The translations under genes and the position numbers were made by a program. Below the pieces are notes generated by a model. It was not told the origin of the DNA and did no database searches. It saw nothing but the letters and a program-made list of their open reading frames with translations. Shown here piece after piece: positions 1 to 7,272 of a DNA stretch of 48,556 bases (positions are counted from its first letter, which is position 1; each line of letters opens with the position of its first letter). The stretch is from Betaproteobacteria bacterium. Lineage in GTDB: Bacteria; Pseudomonadota; Gammaproteobacteria; Burkholderiales; SG8-39. The stretch is from assembly GCA_009693435.1 (NCBI GenBank), contig SHXF01000023.1, forward strand, positions 1 through 48,556, given 5' to 3'.

Positions 1-377
1 TCGACCCGCCATCCCTTGGTGGACATGTCCACGCGCGTTCCCACGGGATCCAGAATGAATCCTTCCGCAAACCGGCCATCCTCGGGATTCGACTGGGGAG
101 CCTGCATCGCGCCGCCTGCCATGGCGCGCTCCGCGGTGCCCGGGTAATCCTCGACATGCATGCCGAAATGGTGGATGCCCTCGGGCCTGCCACAGGCGGG
201 CAGGATGGCCAGATTGATCGTGCCATCGGACAGGTAAATCGCTTCCTTGCCCTCTTCCAGCGTCCCTTTGCCGGACATGTGACGGTATACCTCCTTCATC
301 TCGAAGGTGTTCTTGTAGAACGCCACCAGCTTTTCCTGGTCTTCCGTCATGATTGCGATGTGCCTGATTTTGGCCAT
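1..377 (-). CDS. VOC-family (glyoxalase/bleomycin-resistance fold) protein, C-terminus outside window
   Basis: The frame starts at ATG 377 and runs off the left edge still open, giving about 125 residues. The N-terminus (MAKIRHIAIMT) and the later segment GIHHFGMHVED are the two beta-strand/histidine elements of a vicinal-oxygen-chelate fold; His6 and a His in GIHHF are candidate metal ligands. The spacing between them fits one betaalphabetabetabeta unit plus the start of the second. Members include glyoxalases, ring-cleavage dioxygenases and epimerases, and the reaction cannot be assigned from this fragment. It is the most downstream visible gene of the minus-strand run, 91 bp after the isochorismatase-like gene. 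Confidence 0.8.
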   Translation of the reverse strand, partial: MAKIRHIAIMTEDQEKLVAFYKNTFEMKEVYRHMSGKGTLEEGKEAIYLSDGTINLAILPACGRPEGIHHFGMHVEDYPGTAERAMAGGAMQAPQSNPEDGRFAEGFILDPVGTRVDMSTKGWRV

Positions 378-468
378 TGACCGTCCCCCTTGTTATTAAT
401 TTCTGCGATTTCGCTTGCGGCGAATTACACCCGCTCCGCAGGCGACTTTTCCCTGCATCAGCGTCACT

Positions 469-1182
469 TCAGGCGACGGCCTTCTGCGGTTTCGCCGCCG
501 TGTGCAACCGCGACACCACTTCGTCGGTGGTCATCACGTCGGTGAACATGCTGACCAGGTTGGACAGGGTCGCATTCTGCTCGGCGTCGGTGCGCGTGGC
601 ATTGCCGTCGGACACCATGATCACCTTGAAATTGAGCATGTGCGCATCGCGCGCTGTCGACTCGCAGCAGACGTTTGTCGCGGTCCCCGTGACCAGCAGC
701 GTGTCGATGCCGCGCTGTTCGAGCTGCGCCTGCAGGCCGGATGCGCCCTGGATGAACGCCGAGAAACGATTTTTCTCGACGCGCATGTCGCCCGGCCTGA
801 CCTCGAGTCCGGCAAACAATTCATAGCCGACATTGCCCGGGGACAGCGCGTCGCTCCACTGCCGAAACAGCGCTTCGTTGGCATAGAAGTCCTTGAAGCG
901 CTGCCATTTCGCCGTGACCGCAGGCGAGGCATTCATCTGTATCCACACCACCGTGGCGCCTGTCTGGCGCACGCTAGCGGCGAGGCGGTTGATGTTGGGC
1001 ACCACCGCAGGGCAGTACGGCGTATAGCCCGGCTGGCCTTCCATGACCCAGCAATTTTGCATGTCGACCACCAGCAGCGCCGTCCTCGCCGGATCGATCG
1101 CGTCGTACAGGTGCAGCTTGCCGCGCCGCTCGGTAATGCGCGTCAGGACTTCGGGAAGAATCTGGGTCTGGTGCAGCGTCAT
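469..1182 (-). CDS. Isochorismatase-like cysteine hydrolase
   Basis: A 237-residue protein of the isochorismatase/nicotinamidase superfamily, which hydrolyses C-N or vinyl-ether bonds through a Cys-Asp-Lys triad. The triad is visible: Asp40 in LLVVDMQN, Lys137 in VEKNRFSAF and Cys172 in TATNVCCES. The frame stays open upstream to 1308, but ATG 1182 is preferred because family members begin shortly before the VVDMQN strand and the upstream residues are low-complexity arginine-rich. Relatives act on N-carbamoyl or amide compounds, which fits the amide and lactam chemistry of this neighbourhood; the substrate itself is not readable. It lies downstream of a methyltransferase gene in the same direction. 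Confidence 0.88.
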   Translation of the reverse strand: MTLHQTQILPEVLTRITERRGKLHLYDAIDPARTALLVVDMQNCWVMEGQPGYTPYCPAVVPNINRLAASVRQTGATVVWIQMNASPAVTAKWQRFKDFYANEALFRQWSDALSPGNVGYELFAGLEVRPGDMRVEKNRFSAFIQGASGLQAQLEQRGIDTLLVTGTATNVCCESTARDAHMLNFKVIMVSDGNATRTDAEQNATLSNLVSMFTDVMTTDEVVSRLHTAAKPQKAVA

Positions 1183-1282
1183 GGCTGGCCTCGCTCGACG
1201 GGAAGGGGGGACGGCGCAAAGTATAGCGCCCGTGTTGTCGTCGCGCGTAACTGCCGGGAACGCCGACTGCAGGCGATGTTCT

Positions 1283-1915
1283 TCACACTGCCGTCCTGCG
1301 CCACGCACTCGCCAGCCAGGGCTGCTGTTCGCGCGGCACGCCGGAAGGACGGTAATAGTGGGTCAGCTCCACGAATCCCGCAGCCGACATATGGCGGCGC
1401 CAGGTTTCAAGGTCATGATAGGCGCCGTAACGCCCGCCGTTCCAGCCTTCCTCGTTATCGCCGCGCGGATTCGAGGTGAACATCACACCGCGCGGTTTCA
1501 GGGTTGCATGCAATTCCAGCAGCACGCGCGGCAAGGCCGCGCTGGGGACGTGAAACAGCGTGGCGTTGGCGAATACGCCGTCGAAATGCCTGTCCGGCAG
1601 ATCGAGTCCGAGAAAATCCTGCTGCCACACGTCGCAACCGCTGTAGGCACGCGCCATGGCGGCCAGTCGCGCCGCGCCTTCCAGACCCGTAGCGCGGTGA
1701 CCGAGATCGGCAAACGTCTTCAGGTCGCGTCCCGGCCCGCAGCCGAAATCGAGAATCGCGAACGGCGGCTCGCCCTCGATGAATTGCAGCAATGCCTCGA
1801 TGTTCTGGCTGACGTCATGATCGCGCGTGCCGGCCCAGAAGGCTTCTGCGCGCTGGTTGTAATGTTCCAGCGTGCGCTCGGCGATTTCCCGCAGATCTTG
1901 CGAATCCAGATTCAT
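1283..1915 (-). CDS. Class I SAM-dependent methyltransferase
   Basis: A 210-residue protein with the SAM-binding motif I at residues 54-62 (ILDFGCGPG) and a following acidic/Glu segment near residue 79 that would bind the ribose. Later segments (FDGVFANATLFHVP and LKPRGVMFTSNPRGDNE) match the post-II region of small-molecule methyltransferases of the UbiE/Methyltransf_11/25 type. The frame could be extended upstream into the Rid gene, but ATG 1915 lies right behind an AGGAG and just after the Rid stop at 1957, so I use it. Close spacing suggests co-transcription with the Rid gene. Substrate unknown. Confidence 0.85.
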   Translation of the reverse strand: MNLDSQDLREIAERTLEHYNQRAEAFWAGTRDHDVSQNIEALLQFIEGEPPFAILDFGCGPGRDLKTFADLGHRATGLEGAARLAAMARAYSGCDVWQQDFLGLDLPDRHFDGVFANATLFHVPSAALPRVLLELHATLKPRGVMFTSNPRGDNEEGWNGGRYGAYHDLETWRRHMSAAGFVELTHYYRPSGVPREQQPWLASAWRRTAV

Positions 1916-1956
1916 CTCCTCGCGGTGGCGGGCGCTGCTGCGCTCACGATACAGCG

Positions 1957-2340
1957 CTACGAGCGCTTGCGGGCCGTGACTTCGATCTCTATCTTCATGC
2001 GCGGGTCCGCGAGGCCGGCGGAGATCATCATCGATGCGGGGCGCACCTCCCCGAAATATTTTCGCAGCACCGGCCAGCATTTCTGAAACTCCGCGCCATT
2101 GGGTACGACGTAAGTCGCGCGCACGACATCCCGCATGCCGGAACCGGCCTCGCGCAGCGCCGACTCGATGTTCTTCAGGCACTGTTCGGTCTGCTCGAGA
2201 AAATCGTCCGATATCTGCATGGTCGCGTAATCGAAGCCCGTCGTGCCGGAAACGAACACCCAGTCGCCGTCAACCACTGCGCGCGAATAAGCGGCCTGCT
2301 CTTCAAAAGGCGAGCCTGAGCTGATGAGTTTTCTGGTCAT
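1957..2340 (-). CDS. Rid-family (RidA/YjgF/YER057c) protein
   Basis: A 127-residue single-domain protein starting at ATG 2340. It shows the Rid beta-strand VFVSGTTGFD, the helix with EQCLKNIESAL, and the C-terminal IEIEVTA strand. In archetypal RidA enamine/imine deaminases the segment PARSCV supplies the catalytic Arg105. Here the matching segment is PASMMI, so that Arg is replaced by Ser and a classical 2-aminoacrylate deaminase activity is doubtful. It is better placed among the Rid subfamilies found inside catabolic operons. It is transcribed with the methyltransferase 41 bp downstream. Confidence 0.88.
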   Translation of the reverse strand: MTRKLISSGSPFEEQAAYSRAVVDGDWVFVSGTTGFDYATMQISDDFLEQTEQCLKNIESALREAGSGMRDVVRATYVVPNGAEFQKCWPVLRKYFGEVRPASMMISAGLADPRMKIEIEVTARKRS

Positions 2341-2376
2341 GAGGACTCCAATGGTGTGAAGCGGTGGGTGATCGGT

Positions 2377-2478
2377 TCAGTGCACAAAGGCAACCTCGCG
2401 CGCGGCGGCGTTGACCAGTTGCGTGGTGAACGCTGGCGCGACGGTCGCCGCGATGCGTTTTGCCTCGCAATCGCTCAT
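2377..2478 (-). CDS. Possible 33-residue ORF coupled to the PIN toxin
   Basis: Its ATG at 2478 overlaps the TGA of the PIN toxin gene (ATGA), and it ends 36 bp before the Rid gene. The product (starting MSDCEAKRIA) resembles nothing I recognise. It may be a chance frame or the remnant of a longer gene deleted from this gap. Only the coupled start supports it. Confidence 0.2.
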   Translation of the reverse strand: MSDCEAKRIAATVAPAFTTQLVNAAAREVAFVH

Positions 2479-2912
2479 TTGCGCGGCGCCGCGACTTGCT
2501 GAAGCCATTCACGTGGCGTCAGAACTCGCGCGCCGGGCGGTGCGCGCCGATACACCCCCTTGTCAAGAGTAATCAGCGGCACACCGACCTGCTCGGCCAG
2601 CGCGACATAGGTCGCGTCGGCGCCGCGCAGCATGCATTCGACAGCCACTCTTGCCGCGCCTCGTGATAAAGGCTCCGAACCATGGTGAAGGGCGATCCAG
2701 GACTGCGACACCAGATATTGAACCGCCATGTCGGCAACCTGCCTGTCACCGGTCTTACGGGCTATCGCTCCGCCGACTTCTGCCAACGCCAACGCGGGAG
2801 CGTGAAGCGCCTGCCGCAGCTCGAGCGCGCGCGCCAGACATCGTGAGGCTTCCGTGTGGTGAGCGTCGCCCTCAACGAAAATGGCAACCCAGAACGACGC
2901 GTCGGTCACCAT
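2475..2912 (-). CDS. vapC: PIN-domain toxin, VapC-like ribonuclease
   Basis: A 145-residue PIN domain. The conserved acidic residues that bind Mg/Mn are present in order: Asp4 (MVTDASFW), Glu45 (LAEVGGA), Asp99 (GADATYVALA) and Asp117 (LITLDKG). VapC toxins cleave tRNA or rRNA and are neutralised by a partner encoded just upstream. That arrangement is seen here: the toxin ATG shares one base with the antitoxin stop (TGATG). Length is normal for the family and all four acidic residues are intact, so activity is plausible. The RNA target is unknown. Confidence 0.85.
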   Translation of the reverse strand: MVTDASFWVAIFVEGDAHHTEASRCLARALELRQALHAPALALAEVGGAIARKTGDRQVADMAVQYLVSQSWIALHHGSEPLSRGAARVAVECMLRGADATYVALAEQVGVPLITLDKGVYRRAPPGARVLTPREWLQQVAAPRK

Positions 2913-3184
2913 CAGAGATCGCGGCGCTGCTCGCGAATCGCGTCAACGGCGCTGACGCCCTCGGGCCAGGCCGCGCTGACGCGCTTGGAAATCTTCCTGA
3001 GTTCGCCCAGAAACGCTTCGACCTCCGTCCGCTTGCGGTTGGAGGTCTTGCTGCCGGGCGCAGGCCCCGCGAGTTCCCGCTCGAGTGCGACAGTCACCAA
3101 TTGCTTCAATGACTGACCCCGTTGCGCCGCCGTCGTCTTCGCGCGGCGGAACAATTCATCGGGCATTTCCAGGGTGGTTTTCAT
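2912..3184 (-). CDS. vapB: Antitoxin of the VapBC-like pair (ribbon-helix-helix type)
   Basis: A 90-residue protein beginning MKTTLEMPDELFRRAKTTAA, a ribbon-helix-helix style DNA-binding N-terminus, followed by a charged C-terminal part (about residues 45-90) that would wrap the toxin. It is first in the pair and overlaps the toxin start by one base, so translation is coupled. Antitoxins of this class usually repress their own promoter. An AT-rich segment with an imperfect repeat of cccat around 3219-3236 is a candidate operator, but I could not define it clearly. Confidence 0.8.
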   Translation of the reverse strand: MKTTLEMPDELFRRAKTTAAQRGQSLKQLVTVALERELAGPAPGSKTSNRKRTEVEAFLGELRKISKRVSAAWPEGVSAVDAIREQRRDL

Positions 3185-3297
3185 GGGTCATCGGGCCGGG
3201 CCTGATCGGATCAGGCATCGTACCCATAAATATGGGTTACGGTCAATGCGGCGCAGGGACGACGAGCCACAATTCTGAGGGCCTGGTGAATTGCGCC

Positions 3298-4281
3298 TCA
3301 GCCCGGCGCCATGCCTTGCGCGAAATGCTCGATGCTTTCCTTCAGCGAGTACCTCGGCTTGAAACCGAGTTCGGATTCGGCAAGCCGGATGTCCGACGCG
3401 GCCGGGCGCTCGTGCGCGAAGCCGACCATGCCGCCGGTCAACTTGACCTTCAGCTCCACCTGCAACGCGGGATACAGTGCGCGCACCGCATCGACCACGT
3501 CCTGGAAAGTGCTCAGTTTGCCTGAGCCGATGTTGTAGACGCGAGTCTTGGGCGTGGGCGCTTCCAGCGCGGCGAGGTTGGCCGCCACCACGTCGCGCAC
3601 ATCGACGAACTCCTCGCCGCCGCCCCAGACGATCAGCTGGTTGTCGATCACGGCGGTGCGTCCCTGCATCGCGGGCCGCAGCAGCGATTCCGCCATCAGC
3701 CCGCTGACGTTGTTGGACGGACCGGCGAACGGCGCGAGCACCGCCTGGTAGCGCAGGATGACCACGTCCGTCTGGTAGGTCTGGTGATAGAACAGGCCCA
3801 GGTACTCCCCCGACATCTTGGTGATGGCGTAGAGGGAATTCGGCCGCTCGCTCAGGTTCATCATGGGAAAGTCTTCGGGGAAACTTTCACCACGGAACGA
3901 GCCGAAGGTCGGGAAGCCCACGATTCCCGAACTGGCGAGCACCACGCGGCCGAGTTTTTCCATGCGCGCCGCTTCCAGCACGTGGGTGGTGCCGGCGACA
4001 TTGACCATCACCCCCCTGCGCGGCGCGTCGCGCAGCGCGCGCGTCAGCATCGCCGCGGTGTGCAGGATGCGCTTCACTTTGTGCTTCCTGATAATGTCGA
4101 CCAGGCCGTCGTAATCGCAAATGTCGTGTTTAACCACTTCGGCCTGGTCGGGATCGACGTAGTGGCGTATCGCATCCGCATTCGGCGCCACGTCCAGCAG
4201 GACCACGGTTTCGCCGCGCTCCAGCAGTGCTTTGGCGCTACGGCAACCTATGGCGCCTGCGCCGGTGATAAGCGTTGTCAT
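3298..4281 (-). CDS. NAD-dependent epimerase/dehydratase (extended SDR), copy 1
   Basis: A 327-residue extended short-chain dehydrogenase. The NAD-binding glycine motif TGAGAIG is at residues 6-12, the acidic ribose-binding Asp30 ends LLD, and the catalytic Tyr151/Lys155 pair lies in YAITK with a Ser in VLASSG (about 117-118). Family members interconvert or dehydrate nucleotide sugars; some act on small hydroxy-acids. A clear paralogue lies at 13853-14839 with the same motif positions and the same GGMVGF segment near the end. The gene sits between the TA pair and two deacetylase-fold genes on the same strand. Nothing in view encodes sugar-nucleotide synthesis, so a catabolic role is as likely as a polysaccharide one. 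Confidence 0.88.
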   Translation of the reverse strand: MTTLITGAGAIGCRSAKALLERGETVVLLDVAPNADAIRHYVDPDQAEVVKHDICDYDGLVDIIRKHKVKRILHTAAMLTRALRDAPRRGVMVNVAGTTHVLEAARMEKLGRVVLASSGIVGFPTFGSFRGESFPEDFPMMNLSERPNSLYAITKMSGEYLGLFYHQTYQTDVVILRYQAVLAPFAGPSNNVSGLMAESLLRPAMQGRTAVIDNQLIVWGGGEEFVDVRDVVAANLAALEAPTPKTRVYNIGSGKLSTFQDVVDAVRALYPALQVELKVKLTGGMVGFAHERPAASDIRLAESELGFKPRYSLKESIEHFAQGMAPG

Positions 4282-4361
4282 GGTCTGGTGCTTCGTTTCA
4301 TCCGTTGTACTTGATATCCGCTTCGAGCAATCGGCTCACAGCGGCGCCGCCGTAGCGACAG

Positions 4362-5255
4362 TCACGCGAAATGACCGAGACAGTACTCAGCGCATTCGCG
4401 ATGTGTCGCGATCCACACCCCCTCGGTCGCCTTGGCGTGGCGGATGCATTCGCGCAGCGCCCAGGCGCCCAGCGGATGGCCGAACAAGGTCGCGTGGAAC
4501 ACCGCCGTCACCAGCCAGGGCAGGCCGTCGCTTTGTTCGGACAGCAGCGTGTCGACCTGGCGCGTGAAGGTTTCGATGTATGCGCCCGGTCCGTTCAGCC
4601 CGCGCGCGTAAAGCTGGTGGTCGTTCACGTCAAAGGACGGTGAAAAACCGACGAGCTTCCGGCCTGCCCCTTCGAGCATCACCGGGCGATCGTCGTCGAC
4701 GCGCTCGACGACATACTTGAAACCTTCCTTCGCCACCACATCCAGCGTATGCGGGCCACCCTGATGGCCCGCGCTCGACCAGCCTACCGGCGCCGCGCCG
4801 GCCACGTCCCTTATGATGTGTTTGGTCTTCTGCACATCGGCCAGGGTCTCGGCCGCATTCTGCCGGTAACTTTTCACCTCCTCCGACCAGGAGTGACCGG
4901 CAATCTCGTTGCCCTTGTCGGCGAATTCGCGCGCGATGTCCGGATAACGCTCCACCGCGAGTCCGTTGAAAAGACCGCTCGCCTTGATGCCGTTCGCATG
5001 GGCCGTGTCCATCAGCCGGTAAAAACCGGCGCGCCCCGCGTAGTCCTGCCAGGAGAGCGAAACGAGGTCGCGCACCCCCGCCTTGATCGCGGACAGCGGC
5101 AACTGCGGCGCGGTGTGCCGTCCGGGTTCGACGTGCGTCCCGCCCCATTGTTCGAACACGAACTGGAACACCACCGCAACGCGGCTGCCATCGGGCCAGC
5201 GCGGATCGGTATTTTTCGCCGATGCCTTGTCCTGCTTGTTATCGCGAGTCGCCAT
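4362..5255 (-). CDS. Polysaccharide-deacetylase-fold hydrolase (PuuE-like), copy 1
   Basis: A 297-residue NodB/PuuE-type protein. Core segments are WPDGSRVAVVFQF, GNEIAGHSWS, VGWSSAGHQGG and VDDDRP, in the order seen in the PuuE allantoinase-like branch of carbohydrate esterase family 4. ATG 5255 was chosen over the longer open frame because it lies just before the conserved WPDG segment. The next gene upstream (5267-6133) is a paralogue ending 11 bp before this start, so the two are probably one transcript and may form a heteromer. PuuE-like members often hydrolyse cyclic amides rather than sugars. Confidence 0.85.
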   Translation of the reverse strand: MATRDNKQDKASAKNTDPRWPDGSRVAVVFQFVFEQWGGTHVEPGRHTAPQLPLSAIKAGVRDLVSLSWQDYAGRAGFYRLMDTAHANGIKASGLFNGLAVERYPDIAREFADKGNEIAGHSWSEEVKSYRQNAAETLADVQKTKHIIRDVAGAAPVGWSSAGHQGGPHTLDVVAKEGFKYVVERVDDDRPVMLEGAGRKLVGFSPSFDVNDHQLYARGLNGPGAYIETFTRQVDTLLSEQSDGLPWLVTAVFHATLFGHPLGAWALRECIRHAKATEGVWIATHRECAEYCLGHFA

Positions 5256-5266
5256 GATGATTTTCC

Positions 5267-6133
5267 TTATGCCGCCGCTCGTTCGCCGTGCTGCAGCCAC
5301 CAGTCGGCGACCTGCTGCCCGGTGGCGTACCAGACATCCGGAAACGAGCGCGCGTAGCGAATACACTCTTCGACCGCCGATACGCCGAACGGCCGTCCGT
5401 ACATTGCGGCGTGCGCCGACAGGCTGAGCATACGGCCGTCGCGGGCGCCCTCCTCGTACAACACATCGAAGGAGCGGCAGAAAATTTCCACGTAGGTGGA
5501 CGGCGCATGCGCCGCCAGCGAATAGTTGGTCACGTCGTTGACATCGAACAATTTGGGCACCGCCACCATCTTGCGCCCGGCTATGACCTCGGCGGTGTGC
5601 GGGCGGTCGTCGTCCTTGTAGTCGTAGCTGTAGTAGAAACCCTCTTCCAGCAGAATGCGCGTGGTGTTGTCGCTGCGCTGGCCCGCCGGACAGTTCCAGC
5701 CGACCGCGCGGTAACCCGTCACCTTCTGTATCGATTCCAGGCAGCGGCGCGCGTTGGCGCGCTCCTCGTCGGGAGTGAGCGGGAACACGCGAATGTCCTG
5801 GGCATAGGAGTGCGCGGCGATTTCATGGCCCGCGTTCACCCATGCTTTCGAGAATTCCGGAAAGCGATCGACTGCCACCCCTGAGAAAATGCCGGTGGCC
5901 GGTATGCCGTACTTCTGGAACAGCCGGAATACCCGCCAGGCGCCCAGGTCAGAACCATAGCGCGCCCAGGCACGGCCGTTGTAATCGATCGCGCCGGCCT
6001 TCATAGCCTCTTCGGGGACGCGCGGCACGGTCTTGGTTTCGGCATGATCGCCTTCCCAGCCTTCGAATATCAGCTGCGGCAGCAGGACCACGCGGGCGCC
6101 CTTGGGCCACCTGATCGGTGTTTGTCTGGCCAT
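5267..6133 (-). CDS. Polysaccharide-deacetylase-fold hydrolase (PuuE-like), copy 2
   Basis: A 288-residue paralogue of the neighbouring gene with the same order of blocks: WPKGARVVLL, GHEIAAHSYAQ, GWNCPAGQRSDNT, YKDDDRP and SAHAAMYGRPFG. The sequence HSYAQD versus HSWSEE of the partner shows that the two have diverged around the presumed active site. The start ATG 6133 is right before the conserved MARQTPIRWP segment, and the Bug gene upstream ends at 6151, 17 bp away. The tight series of Bug receptor, deacetylase 2 and deacetylase 1 suggests capture and hydrolysis of one class of compound. Confidence 0.86.
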   Translation of the reverse strand: MARQTPIRWPKGARVVLLPQLIFEGWEGDHAETKTVPRVPEEAMKAGAIDYNGRAWARYGSDLGAWRVFRLFQKYGIPATGIFSGVAVDRFPEFSKAWVNAGHEIAAHSYAQDIRVFPLTPDEERANARRCLESIQKVTGYRAVGWNCPAGQRSDNTTRILLEEGFYYSYDYKDDDRPHTAEVIAGRKMVAVPKLFDVNDVTNYSLAAHAPSTYVEIFCRSFDVLYEEGARDGRMLSLSAHAAMYGRPFGVSAVEECIRYARSFPDVWYATGQQVADWWLQHGERAAA

Positions 6134-6150
6134 GGTGCGTTCCTGCAGCG

Positions 6151-7140
6151 TCAGTCGAGCTTCAGTCCGGCCGCCTTGATCACCTTGTCCCAGCGCGCCG
6201 CGTCTTCGCGCTGCTGTTTCAGCTGCGCTTCCGGGGAGGAGTGATTGGGCTGGAAGCTGAGGTCGGCCAGACGTGCACGCAACTGCGGATCCTGCATGGC
6301 TTTGGCGATTTCCGCATTCAGCCGATCGACCACGGCGCGCGGCGTGCCCGCGGGCGCATAGACAGCCCACCAGTCCTTGTACTCCATCTCGGGGTAGCCG
6401 ACCTCGCGTATGGTGGGCACGTTCGGCAGGGTGGGTTCGCGCTTGTCCCCCGACACGGCAAGGCCGCGCAGCCTGCCGTCCTTCAGCGCCGGCGAGACCG
6501 TGGCGATGTCCATGATGGAGAACTGGATGTCGCCCGCCAGCAGGCCCTGCAGCGCCTGGCCGCCCCCCTTGTAGTTGGTATAGAGCATGTCGATTTTGGC
6601 CGCGCGCAGCAATTGCTCGCCCACTACCTGGCTGATGATGGCGCCCGCGCCGTAGGTCACCTTACCGGGATTGGCCCGCGCATAGCCGATGACATCCTGC
6701 AGCGTCTTCCAGGGCTGTGTCGACTGGGTGATGAAAATGACCGGCGTGGCCGCCACCATGCCCACCGGAACGAAATCCTTCTCCGGGTTGTAGGCAAGCT
6801 TGGTGTACAGGCTGGGGTTCATGGTCATGGTCATGTCGAGCGTGATCAGCAGCGTGTAGCCGTCAGGGGCGGCCTTTGCCACCTGCTCCGCGCCGATGAT
6901 GGTGTTGGCGCCGGGACGGTTGTCGATCACCACCGCCTGGCCCAGGCCTTCCTGGACTTTCTGGAACACCAGCCTGCTAAGAATGTCGGTGCCGCCGCCC
7001 GCGCCGAACGGCACGATCAGACGGATCGCCTTGTTGGGGTACGCCTGCGACATCGCAGGGGACGCTCCGGCGAATACGACGAAAGCGGCGATGAATGCTG
7101 CAACCAGCGATGCAATCGAACCTGTGTATGGTTTCTTCAT
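6151..7140 (-). CDS. Bug-family tripartite tricarboxylate transporter substrate-binding protein (A)
   Basis: A 329-residue TctC/Bug periplasmic receptor. It has an N-terminal signal peptide (MKKPYTG..., hydrophobic stretch about 10-25, cleavage near AMSQA-Y) and the family landmarks YPNKAIRLIVPFGAGGGTD, VIDNRPGANT, APDGYTLL and the late APAGTPRAVVDRLN. Bug proteins bind carboxylates, amino acids or aromatic acids in a venus-flytrap cleft. No TctA/TctB membrane gene is in the window, so it must use a permease encoded elsewhere or act as a sensor. ATG 7140 starts the signal peptide; the longer frame is rejected. It is followed closely by the two deacetylase-fold genes. Confidence 0.93.
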   Translation of the reverse strand: MKKPYTGSIASLVAAFIAAFVVFAGASPAMSQAYPNKAIRLIVPFGAGGGTDILSRLVFQKVQEGLGQAVVIDNRPGANTIIGAEQVAKAAPDGYTLLITLDMTMTMNPSLYTKLAYNPEKDFVPVGMVAATPVIFITQSTQPWKTLQDVIGYARANPGKVTYGAGAIISQVVGEQLLRAAKIDMLYTNYKGGGQALQGLLAGDIQFSIMDIATVSPALKDGRLRGLAVSGDKREPTLPNVPTIREVGYPEMEYKDWWAVYAPAGTPRAVVDRLNAEIAKAMQDPQLRARLADLSFQPNHSSPEAQLKQQREDAARWDKVIKAAGLKLD

Positions 7141-7272
7141 TTTTCGTTTGGACTTCCCGTAGCGCAGGTGAATCTTCGCGATCGGCCAGCGCAGACTTTC
7201 AGCGCCACTCCTCCTCTGCATTGATAGTTGCCGTACCGGCACGCGGCTGGCACGGCGCTCTTTACACCCCAT

